Shown piece by piece: positions 6,714-14,270 of a DNA stretch of 15,188 nt; the first letter of the stretch is position 1; the number at the start of each line of letters is the position of its first letter. Under the pieces are notes generated by a model, which was not told the DNA's origin, made no database searches, and saw only the letters and a program-made list of their open reading frames with translations. This stretch comes from Pseudomonadota bacterium (GTDB lineage: Bacteria > Pseudomonadota > Alphaproteobacteria > Rhodobacterales > Rhodobacteraceae): contig JAQBUS010000009.1 in the NCBI GenBank assembly GCA_027623875.1, positions 1 to 15,188 on the forward strand, read 5' to 3'. A program made the translations under genes and the position numbers.

Positions 6714-6821
6714 ATGGGCGGGTTACATTTGATTGAAGAACCTTTAATCTACAATAAACCTAGAGTGACTTTATACAAAACTGGAGAAAGCTTTATCAAA
6801 CATTTTAAGTTGTATTCATGA
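6714..6821 (+). CDS. Candidate small ORF overlapping the rnr start
   Basis: A frame of 35 codons runs from an ATG at 6714 to a TGA at 6819-6821, which overlaps the rnr ATG as ATGA. The peptide (starting MGGLHLIEEPLIYN) is not recognised. Points in favour are the exact ATGA overlap, the lack of any good ribosome-binding site for rnr itself, and the protein-like residue mix. Points against are the poor ribosome-binding site before 6714 and the short length. Residues 18-29 (VTLYKTGESFIK) resemble VTFKVSGESFIT in DapE, so it could instead be a remnant of a partial dapE duplication. Expression is unproven. Confidence 0.3.
   Translation: MGGLHLIEEPLIYNKPRVTLYKTGESFIKHFKLYS
6781..6796 (+). repeat. 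16-base direct repeat, copy 2 (dapE-rnr gap)
   Basis: This is the second exact copy of CTGGAGAAAGCTTTAT; the first is at 6409-6424 in dapE. Confidence 0.8.
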
Positions 6822-9025
6822 GCAGCCTTCCCTCAAAAACAGAGATCCTTTTATGGATTAGTAATAACCCCACAAAAATATCTAAACGAGATGTGGCTAA
6901 AGCTTTTGGAATAAAAGGAAGTCTTAAAATAGATCTTAAAAGAGTTCTTGAAGAACTCGCGTTGGAAAATAGTATGCCTCGCCGATCAAAATTATTTCGC
7001 AACCCCAACGGTCTTCCTCCAGTAGGAGTATACACCGTTCTTAAACCTGATAAGGATGGGGATCTTTTCTTAGATGTTCTCGATTGGAAAAAAACCGAGA
7101 ATAAACCAAAAATTTTTCTAATTGAAAAACTTGGTGATCCGGTTGTCTCCGAAGGAGGCCAAGTGCTTTGTGAAGTTAAGAGGGTAGAGAATAGAGATTA
7201 CGACTATGAGGCTAAATTAATTAGAAAAATTTCGCCTAATCTAAATAAATTAATTGGAATCTTCAAAGGCTCGTCTGAAGGAGGAATTATCCAACCCGTA
7301 GATAAACGGTCTCAGTTAACATGGCGTGTTCCAGCTAAATTAATAAATGGGAGTGTTGATGGGGATTTGGTTAAGTTTGAGCAAACTGCAGCAAAAGGCA
7401 GGCTGCGTGATCCGGTAGCTAAAGTTCTGTCCGTTTTGGGTAAATACGGAGATACTCGAACAGTGTCTTTGATAGCTATTCATGAACATGGTATAATTGA
7501 GGAGTTTAGCAAGGAAGTGTTGGCGGAAGCAGCTTCAATCGAACAACCTAACTTAGAGTCTCGCAAAGATTTAAGATTAATCCCTTTCGTGACTATTGAC
7601 CCCTCTGATGCGAGGGACCACGATGACGCGTGTTTTGTCGAGATTGATAAGTCAAAGAATAACTTTGGTGGCTATATTGTATGGGTAGCTATAGCAGATG
7701 TTGCCCACTATGTTAAGATTGGCTCCCAGTTAGATCGTGAAGCGCTCAGAAGAGGTAACTCTACATATTTTCCTGACAGAGTAGTCCCAATGTTGCCAGA
7801 TTTGCTTTCGGGAGATCTTTGTTCGCTTCATGAAGGAGTAGATAGACCCTGTATTGCAGTTAAAATCGTTCTAAATTCAACTGGAAGTAAAGTAGGTCAC
7901 GAATTTTTTAGGGGATTAATGAAATCTAGAGCTTCATTAACTTATGAAGAAGTTCAATTAGCAATTGATGGGAGTTTAAATGATCGAACCAAAATTTTAC
8001 TAGAAGAGGTTATAAGGCCTTTGTACGAATGTTATCTTTTGATACAGAAAATTACTAAGGAAAGGGAGCCACTGGACCTGAATATTCCTGAACGAAAGAT
8101 ATCTTTAGATGAGATGGGGAGAGTCGCGTCGGTGGCTTTTAAAGAAGCTCTAGATGCACATAAAATTATTGAAGAATTGATGGTTTTGGCAAATGTTGCT
8201 GCAGCCGAAGAGCTCTATGAGAAAAAACACAGTTTTTTATATAGGACGCATGAGGAACCAACAAAAGAAAAAATAGACTCTCTTAGAGAAGTCTCCAAAT
8301 CATGTGGACTGAGTTTTCCGAAGGGCCAAGTTTTTAAAACATCCCACTTAAATCAGTTGTTACGAAAAGCACAACATACCGACTTTTCAGAACTCATAAA
8401 TATTTCGACTTTAAGGTCTATGAGCCAGGCCTATTATGGAAGTGAAGATATGGGCCATTTCGGGTTGTCACTAAAGCGTTATGCACATTTTACTTCTCCA
8501 ATTAGAAGATATGCAGATTTAACTATCCACCGAGCTCTTATCGAAGTTAACCACTGGACAAAAGAACAAGCTATTTCTCAAAGTTCACAAGAATTAAAAG
8601 CTATTGGAGAAAATATTTCTTCTAGCGAGCGCAAATCAATGATGGCCGAACGAGATACAGTAGATAGATATTTAGCAGCATATCTCTCAGAACAAGTTAA
8701 TGTCGAAATTGAAGGTACTATTTCTGGTGTCGCCAGGTTTGGTGTGTTCGTAAAATTAGATGGGTCTGGAGCGGATGGTTTGGTTCCCGTATCTACTATT
8801 GGGAACGAATATTTTGTTTATAATCGAGACACTCAAACTCTTTCGGGCGAGAAATCTGGACTCCTATTGAGAATTGGAAAACGAGTTTTAGTGAGTTTGA
8901 CAGAGGTAGTTCCCCTTACTGGTGGCTTGAAATTAGAACTTCTGAAACTTGAAGGTAAGGATGTGCCAACGTTTCGTAAAGCTAGGAGGTATATTTCGGG
9001 TAAAAGATATAAAAAAAGAAAATAG
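6818..9025 (+). CDS. rnr: Ribonuclease R
   Basis: RNase R is a processive 3'-to-5' hydrolytic exoribonuclease that degrades structured RNA, takes part in rRNA quality control and clears nonstop mRNA with tmRNA. The 735-residue length is normal. An N-terminal winged-helix-like segment (about residues 5-60, with KRDVAKAFGIKG) precedes the cold-shock domains. The RNB catalytic motif is IDPSDARDHDDA with D261, D267, D269 and D270. HFTSPIRRYADL (557-568) is the conserved RNB end motif. An S1 domain lies at about 627-710 (VEIEGTISGVARFGVFVKL), followed by a Lys/Arg-rich tail (RYISGKRYKKRK). The ATG at 6818 fits the family N-terminus but has no clear Shine-Dalgarno; it overlaps the stop of the small upstream frame, so coupling is possible. 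Confidence 0.96.
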   Translation: MSSLPSKTEILLWISNNPTKISKRDVAKAFGIKGSLKIDLKRVLEELALENSMPRRSKLFRNPNGLPPVGVYTVLKPDKDGDLFLDVLDWKKTENKPKIFLIEKLGDPVVSEGGQVLCEVKRVENRDYDYEAKLIRKISPNLNKLIGIFKGSSEGGIIQPVDKRSQLTWRVPAKLINGSVDGDLVKFEQTAAKGRLRDPVAKVLSVLGKYGDTRTVSLIAIHEHGIIEEFSKEVLAEAASIEQPNLESRKDLRLIPFVTIDPSDARDHDDACFVEIDKSKNNFGGYIVWVAIADVAHYVKIGSQLDREALRRGNSTYFPDRVVPMLPDLLSGDLCSLHEGVDRPCIAVKIVLNSTGSKVGHEFFRGLMKSRASLTYEEVQLAIDGSLNDRTKILLEEVIRPLYECYLLIQKITKEREPLDLNIPERKISLDEMGRVASVAFKEALDAHKIIEELMVLANVAAAEELYEKKHSFLYRTHEEPTKEKIDSLREVSKSCGLSFPKGQVFKTSHLNQLLRKAQHTDFSELINISTLRSMSQAYYGSEDMGHFGLSLKRYAHFTSPIRRYADLTIHRALIEVNHWTKEQAISQSSQELKAIGENISSSERKSMMAERDTVDRYLAAYLSEQVNVEIEGTISGVARFGVFVKLDGSGADGLVPVSTIGNEYFVYNRDTQTLSGEKSGLLLRIGKRVLVSLTEVVPLTGGLKLELLKLEGKDVPTFRKARRYISGKRYKKRK

Positions 9026-9028
9026 TAA

Positions 9029-9056
9029 AAAAGCAAGTCAAGGCTCTAGGGCTTTT
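9029..9056 (+). terminator. Possible weak terminator after rnr
   Basis: AAAAGC (9029-9034) and GCTTTT (9051-9056) can form a six-pair stem with a 16-base loop shortly after the rnr stop, ending in a T-rich stretch. The large loop and low stability make this tentative. Confidence 0.3.
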
Positions 9057-9112
9057 AATTATGTGCTGGAAGGAATATATAGATTTGATACTTAACGAAA
9101 TATAAATCTTAT

Positions 9113-10483
9113 ATGAAGATAAAAAACAAAAAACTTACTCTAAGTCCTGAAGCAGTTCAGAACATTAGTAATTTAGGAATATCGTTAGCGCAAGCTGGCC
9201 GCCTAGATGAAGCTATTATAAAATTTCGAGAAATTATAAAAATAAATCCAAAAGATTTTTTAACACGCAACAATATGGGAAATGCCGTACTGGAAAAAGG
9301 TGAAATCAGTTTAGCTATTTCTAATTATAAGAAAGCTTTGGCAATAAAACCAGATTATGATGAAGCTTTTGTCAATATGAGCACTGCTTTAATGCGAGCG
9401 GGTCGTCGGCAGGAATCAATAGCGAGTTTAGAGAAAGCCATAAAAATTAGACCAGATAATACTGAGGCCATAAGAGGATTAAGTATTTTAAAAAAATATC
9501 AAAAAGGCGATCCACAAATTAACGAAATGCTAAATTTGATTAATAGGAAGGGACTTCTGTCTCTTCAAAAAATGCATTTAAGTTTTGCAATTGGTAAAGC
9601 ATACGAAGATATTGGGATGTATGGTGAGTCATTTAGTTTTTATCTGGAAGGTAATAGATTAAGAAAATTAGAGCTTAACTATAACATACAAACTGATCGC
9701 AGTTATTTTAGAAAAACAAAATCCCGTTGGTCGGAGTTTGATGGATTAGGCTCCGAACTGAAGAATATTAATTCAAAAAAAAGTAAGCAGCCAATCTTTA
9801 TAATTGGTATGCCCAGATCCGGAACCACAATTGTTGAGCAATTACTAAGTAATCATCCAAATATTTGTGGGGCAGGTGAGTTAACATTTTTGAATAAAGC
9901 AATTGTGACAGCGAATCTAAACGACACTCAAGTAAACGCTAAGAAAATTGAAAGCGTTAGAGTAGACTATATGAAGGCAATTTCAGGTTTAAAATACTCA
10001 GAGAAATATATTGTAGATAAGATGCCTCAAAATTTTTTGTATATCGGTTATATAGTAAATGCGTTTCCTGAAGCTAAAATCATTATGCTAGAGAGGGATG
10101 CGCGGGCTACTTGTTGGTCTAACTTCAAGCATTATTTTGCAAAGAAAAGTCTTGGTTACTCGTATGATTTAATGGATATAAGCGAATATTATAAATTATA
10201 TGTTGATTTGATGAATTTCTGGAATAATAAGTACCCTGGTTATATATACAAACTCAATTACGAAAGATTTGTAGAGAATGTTGAGCAAGAATCTCAAAAG
10301 CTATTCGAGTATCTAGGTGTGGGATGGGATAGAAAATTCTTGGAATTAGATAAAAATACGAGATTGGTAAGTACAGCTTCGGCTCTTCAGGTGCGTAAAA
10401 ATATTTATAAAGGTAGCTCAGATGATTGGAAAAGGTACGCCTTTTTTCTTAATTCCATGACAGACTCCTTGAAAGAATTCTGA
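9113..10483 (+). CDS. TPR-repeat sulfotransferase
   Basis: This 456-residue protein has two parts. The N-terminal part carries three tetratricopeptide repeats (about residues 10-48, 49-82 and 83-116; for example LGISLAQAGRLDEAIIKF and MGNAVLEKGEISLAISNY). The C-terminal part is a Sulfotransfer_3-like domain. Its PAPS 5'-phosphosulfate loop is PIFIIGMPRSGTTIVEQLL starting at residue 227, with NHP following. IIMLERDARATCWSNF (323-338) is the 3'-phosphate segment. No signal peptide is seen. Proteins of this layout are thought to sulfate glycans or peptides, but the acceptor is unknown. The gene is clearly AT-richer (about 32% GC on four sampled lines) than typA (about 50% on two sampled lines) and sits between two housekeeping genes, so it may have been acquired. 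There is no evident ribosome-binding site before ATG 9113. Confidence 0.88.
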   Translation: MKIKNKKLTLSPEAVQNISNLGISLAQAGRLDEAIIKFREIIKINPKDFLTRNNMGNAVLEKGEISLAISNYKKALAIKPDYDEAFVNMSTALMRAGRRQESIASLEKAIKIRPDNTEAIRGLSILKKYQKGDPQINEMLNLINRKGLLSLQKMHLSFAIGKAYEDIGMYGESFSFYLEGNRLRKLELNYNIQTDRSYFRKTKSRWSEFDGLGSELKNINSKKSKQPIFIIGMPRSGTTIVEQLLSNHPNICGAGELTFLNKAIVTANLNDTQVNAKKIESVRVDYMKAISGLKYSEKYIVDKMPQNFLYIGYIVNAFPEAKIIMLERDARATCWSNFKHYFAKKSLGYSYDLMDISEYYKLYVDLMNFWNNKYPGYIYKLNYERFVENVEQESQKLFEYLGVGWDRKFLELDKNTRLVSTASALQVRKNIYKGSSDDWKRYAFFLNSMTDSLKEF

Positions 10484-10529
10484 CAAATATTTAATGAGTA
10501 AATCGCATTGGTTATTTGGTAATTAATTT

Positions 10530-10557
10530 AAAAAAAGATGATTCAGAATCTTTTTTT
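10530..10557 (+). terminator. Intrinsic terminator after the TPR-sulfotransferase
   Basis: AAAAAAAGAT (10530-10539) pairs perfectly with ATCTTTTTTT (10548-10557) around an eight-base loop, 47 bases after the stop. The 3' arm is itself part of a run of eight T. The A-rich 5' arm means it could also work on the minus strand. The stem is low in GC, which lowers the confidence. Confidence 0.5.
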
Positions 10558-10683
10558 TCCGAGAAGATTCCGCTAATCCATAAGTGATTGTTAGTCGCTA
10601 TTGACGCAGTTGAAAATATTAACTGGCATTTACCCTGTGGTTCAGTTAGTTCGCCTTCGACACTTCATGAAAAGGTAATAAAA

Positions 10684-12504
10684 ATGGACATTCGCAATAT
10701 AGCGATTATCGCTCACGTTGACCATGGAAAGACAACTTTAGTAGATGAGTTGTTGAAGCAATCTGGATCTTTTCGAGAAAACCAAGCTGTCGCGGAAAGG
10801 GCGCTGGATAGCAATGATTTGGAACGTGAGCGGGGGATAACGATTCTTGCAAAGGCTACCTCAATCGTTTGGAAGGGAATTAGGGTTAATATCGTCGATA
10901 CTCCAGGGCATGCTGACTTCGGTGGTGAGGTTGAGCGTATTTTAAGTATGGTTGATGGAGTTGTTTTATTAGTAGACGCTGCTGAAGGGCCCATGCCTCA
11001 AACCAAATTTGTGACATCAAAAGCGTTAGCTTTGGGTCTGAGACCTATCGTGGTATTAAATAAGGTAGATAAGGGAGATGCTGAACCTCATCGAGCGTTA
11101 GATGAATGTTTTGATTTATTTGCAAACCTGGGTGCTGATGATTTTCAATTGGATTTTCCAACAATGTATGCATCTGGTCGATCTGGTTGGGCTGATATGG
11201 AGCTCGATGGAGCAAGAAAGGACCTGAGTGCTTTGCTCGATCTAGTTCTTTTACATGTGCCGGCTCCTGTTCAGGTGGCAAACCGAAGCGACCCGTTTCG
11301 TATGTTGGTGACTACACTGGGTAATGATCCTTTTATAGGGCGTATATTAACTGGCCGTGTTGAAAGTGGAAATCTAAAAGTTGGTGAAACTATAAAGTCT
11401 CTATCGAGGGATGGTGCTAAACTAGAGCAATTCAGAATTACAAAAATTATGGCATTTAGAGGATTAAACCAGGTTGCAATAGATTTAGCCGAGGCCGGAG
11501 ATATAGTCTCATTAGCAGGAATGTCTAAGGCAACTGTTGCTGATACTTTATGTGCTTTAGAGATTAACACAGCTATAGCCTCGCAAGCTATAGATCCGCC
11601 TACGATTTCAGTTACTTTTGGAATTAATGATAGCCCTCTAGCTGGAAGAGAGGGTAAAAAAGTGCAATCTCGAGTAATACGAGAGCGCCTTATGAAAGAG
11701 GCGGAATCTAACGTTGCAATTCAGGTCAGCGATGCTCTCGGTGGTGAAGCTTTTGAAGTTTCTGGGCGTGGCGAGTTGCAGATGGGGGTCTTGATAGAAA
11801 ACATGAGAAGAGAGGGGTTTGAATTAAGTGTATCTCGACCCCAGGTGTTATTTAGAGAGGTTTCTGGAAAAAAACTAGAGCCAGTAGAAGAGGTTACGAT
11901 TGATGTAGATGATGAATACTCCGGAGCTGTAATTGAAAAGATTACAGGGACTCGAAAGGGCGAATTAGTAGAGATGCGCCAGTCTGGAGTAGGTAAAACA
12001 AGAATAATCGCCCATGTTCCATCTAGGGGTTTGATCGGTTACCAAGGAGAGTTTCTAACTGACACTCGTGGAACTGGAGTTCTAAATAGGGTCTTTAATG
12101 ATTGGGAGCCTTATAAGGGAGAAATACCAGGGCGTAGATCTGGAGTTTTAATTTCTATGGGAAATGGTGTTGCTGTTTCGTACGCTCTTTGGAAGCTTGA
12201 GGATCGTGGAAAATTTTTTATTGGTGCACAGGAACCAGTTTATCAAGGAATGATAATAGGTGAGCATAGTCGGGAGAATGATTTAGAGGTGAATCCTCTG
12301 AAGGGAAAGCAGTTAACTAATGTGCGGGCATCTGGTACGGACGAGGCTGTTAGGTTGACCACTCCAATAAAAATGTCGTTGGAGCAGGCAATTGCTTATA
12401 TTGATAATGATGAGCTTGTAGAGGTAACCCCTAGCTCAATACGTCTTCGTAAGAAGTTGCTTGATCCACACGAACGTAAGCGTCAATCTAGAGTTCCTAT
12501 CTAA
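10684..12504 (+). CDS. typA: Translational GTPase TypA/BipA
   Basis: TypA is a ribosome-binding GTPase related to EF-G and LepA that supports ribosome assembly and stress or cold adaptation. With the ATG at 10684 the protein has 606 residues, the usual length, and begins MDIRNIAIIAHVDHGKTTL as family members do. G1 is AHVDHGKTT (10-18), the switch I region includes RERGITI, G3 is DTPGHADF (from D72) and G4 is NKVD (126-129). The C-terminal part has the TypA-specific GRGELQMGVLIENMRREG and GRRSGVLISMGNGVAV blocks. An AAAAGG ribosome-binding site lies shortly before the start. The frame is open back to a TTG at 10588, but those 32 residues are not family-like. Confidence 0.96.
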   Translation: MDIRNIAIIAHVDHGKTTLVDELLKQSGSFRENQAVAERALDSNDLERERGITILAKATSIVWKGIRVNIVDTPGHADFGGEVERILSMVDGVVLLVDAAEGPMPQTKFVTSKALALGLRPIVVLNKVDKGDAEPHRALDECFDLFANLGADDFQLDFPTMYASGRSGWADMELDGARKDLSALLDLVLLHVPAPVQVANRSDPFRMLVTTLGNDPFIGRILTGRVESGNLKVGETIKSLSRDGAKLEQFRITKIMAFRGLNQVAIDLAEAGDIVSLAGMSKATVADTLCALEINTAIASQAIDPPTISVTFGINDSPLAGREGKKVQSRVIRERLMKEAESNVAIQVSDALGGEAFEVSGRGELQMGVLIENMRREGFELSVSRPQVLFREVSGKKLEPVEEVTIDVDDEYSGAVIEKITGTRKGELVEMRQSGVGKTRIIAHVPSRGLIGYQGEFLTDTRGTGVLNRVFNDWEPYKGEIPGRRSGVLISMGNGVAVSYALWKLEDRGKFFIGAQEPVYQGMIIGEHSRENDLEVNPLKGKQLTNVRASGTDEAVRLTTPIKMSLEQAIAYIDNDELVEVTPSSIRLRKKLLDPHERKRQSRVPI

Positions 12505-12568
12505 ATTTCTTTTGTAATGTTTAAATGAAATGACTCGACTCATGGTGTTATATGTTTATTCTTAAATA

Positions 12569-12583
12569 GAACAAAACAAGAAC
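12569..12583 (+). promoter_or_regulatory. SOS box (LexA site) before imuB
   Basis: GAAC at 12569-12572 and GAAC at 12580-12583 are separated by seven bases; on the minus strand this reads GTTC-N7-GTTC, the direct-repeat LexA operator described in alphaproteobacteria. It ends four bases before the imuB ATG, so LexA bound here would cover the promoter-proximal and ribosome-binding region. The match to both half-sites is exact, and the location before a mutagenesis gene makes chance unlikely. Confidence 0.8.
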
Positions 12584-12587
12584 AAAA

Positions 12588-14249
12588 ATGTCATCTGGTC
12601 GTCGTATATTATCTATTTGGTTTAAAAGGTTGGCAGTTGAACGTATCACTCGCCAAGAAAAAATTCCTTTTGGCACTCCTGTTATTATAAAAGGAAATAA
12701 AAAAAATTCTGATATTATCTATAGCTTAAACCGGGCGGCGGAGCTCGAAGGGCTATATTTAGAACAGTCTATAAATGATGCTTTAGCAAAGTGTCCAAAT
12801 GTTTTGATACGCTTTATTAATTTAGAATTAGATTCGCAATTTTTAAATATGCTTGTGCGGTGGGCAGAAAAATTTTCTCCTTGGATAAAAGCAGAGCCAC
12901 CAGATGGGTTATTGATAGACTTGACCGGTTGTGCTCATCTTTTCGGCGGTGAAGAGCTCTTAATCCAGACATTGAAGAGGGATTGTTCGAAATTTTCTCT
13001 TACTGTGCAAATCAGCATTGCAGATACAGCTGGAGCTGCTTGGGCCTTATCACATTTCATAGGAGAAAATCCTGCAATAGCTTACACGAGTGATGTAATT
13101 GACCAAGAGGCAAGGGCGGCTAGATCACGCGCAGTTAAGAAAGGCTATTCTTTAGTAAATTTTTTTTCTAATGATATGGAAGAAAGCACTGATGTTATGA
13201 AATCCTTTATTGCTTTACCAGGAGAAGTCCGAGAGGCAGTCGCTTGTTTGCCTTTGGCGGCATTAAGAATTCCTTCGAATAAGGTGATTGACTTAAGAAA
13301 GTTAGGCTTAAGGTATGTTCAGGATTTATTTGAGATACCCCGAGCAGCATTAGTTCGGCGTTTTGGGAAGGATATCTTGAGACGCTTAGATCAGATATTA
13401 GGTTTAGAAAGTGAACCGATTTCTCCTAAAGGAACCCCTAAGCACTTTTCTGTTCGATTAACCTTACCAGAACCTATTGGTCTGAAAGCTGATTTAATCC
13501 TAGCTCTTCAACGCCTTGTTTCTTCCTTATGTCAAAAACTAAAAAAAAATGCGGTAGGAGCCCGAATACTTCAATTACAGGTCTTTAAAATAGATGGTGT
13601 TACTCAAAGTGTTTACGTTGAGTTGGCGCGACCAAGTTTTGATGTGCAGCGAATCATGTATCTTTTAAATATGAAAGTTGAGGAGATCAAAGCTGATTTT
13701 GGAATTGATTTGGTTAGATTAGAAGTAAAGCTATTCGAACCTATTTTTGAATATCAATATGAAAAAATTCCTAAAGAAAATAATTTGAAATCAAAAACAC
13801 CTGAAGTAGATCTCTTACTCGATGACTTGTTGAGTCGGCTAGCCCTTAAAATTAACACAGATAAGATAACCCGCTGGCACTCTGCAGAAAGCCATATTCC
13901 AGAAAAGTCTTTCCTTACTCTTAGTGCCCTCTGGTCGGAACCGGAAATGGAATGGCAGGATCACAATCTATTACGACCAACGACGGTGTTTAATGATGAA
14001 ACTATATTTGTTGAAGATCAAAACTTCCCGCCAAAAAAATTCAAATGGCGTAACCGTTTTTTTGATACAAGTTCTAGTGTAGGACCAGAACGTATTTCAC
14101 CAGAATGGTGGTTGGATGATTCAGGCTGGAGAACAGGTGTTAGAGATTATTGGCGAGTTAATGTGAAAACAGGTGAAAGATTATGGCTTTACTACGCGTA
14201 TGGTGGGATTAAAAATGGTGGGTGGTTCTGTCATGGAGATTTTGGATAA
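12588..14249 (+). CDS. imuB: ImuB-like Y-family DNA polymerase homologue
   Basis: ImuB is a catalytically inactive Y-family protein that works with ImuA and DnaE2 in SOS-induced mutagenic translesion synthesis, linking the polymerase to the sliding clamp. The 553-residue length fits. The first motif reads ILSIWFKRLAVERI (7-20), lacking the catalytic Asp of active Y-family enzymes, and DGLLIDLTGC (106-115) has Gly where the catalytic Glu would be, as expected for ImuB. The C-terminal segment GPERISPEWWLDDSGW...RDYW...GGWFCHGDFG is typical of ImuB. An SOS box lies just upstream. No imuA precedes it (typA does, 83 bases away) and no dnaE2 follows (convergent yaaA does). No canonical clamp motif (QxxLxF type) is evident; the expected place has EVDLLLDDL (406-414). 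Confidence 0.9.
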   Translation: MSSGRRILSIWFKRLAVERITRQEKIPFGTPVIIKGNKKNSDIIYSLNRAAELEGLYLEQSINDALAKCPNVLIRFINLELDSQFLNMLVRWAEKFSPWIKAEPPDGLLIDLTGCAHLFGGEELLIQTLKRDCSKFSLTVQISIADTAGAAWALSHFIGENPAIAYTSDVIDQEARAARSRAVKKGYSLVNFFSNDMEESTDVMKSFIALPGEVREAVACLPLAALRIPSNKVIDLRKLGLRYVQDLFEIPRAALVRRFGKDILRRLDQILGLESEPISPKGTPKHFSVRLTLPEPIGLKADLILALQRLVSSLCQKLKKNAVGARILQLQVFKIDGVTQSVYVELARPSFDVQRIMYLLNMKVEEIKADFGIDLVRLEVKLFEPIFEYQYEKIPKENNLKSKTPEVDLLLDDLLSRLALKINTDKITRWHSAESHIPEKSFLTLSALWSEPEMEWQDHNLLRPTTVFNDETIFVEDQNFPPKKFKWRNRFFDTSSSVGPERISPEWWLDDSGWRTGVRDYWRVNVKTGERLWLYYAYGGIKNGGWFCHGDFG

Positions 14250-14270
14250 AACCAAAACTATAAGAGAGGC

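Noticed and set aside
10640..10652. GTTC-N5-GTTC before typA as a second SOS box
   Set aside because: The spacing is five bases instead of seven, so it does not fit the LexA direct repeat, and typA is not a known SOS gene.
10588..10683. 32-residue N-terminal extension of TypA from a TTG
   Set aside because: TypA proteins begin at the MDIRNIAIIAHVDHG block; ATG 10684 has a ribosome-binding site and gives the normal length.
10713..10994. 93-residue minus-strand frame inside typA
   Set aside because: It is antisense to the highly conserved GTPase domain, and its composition mirrors typA codons.
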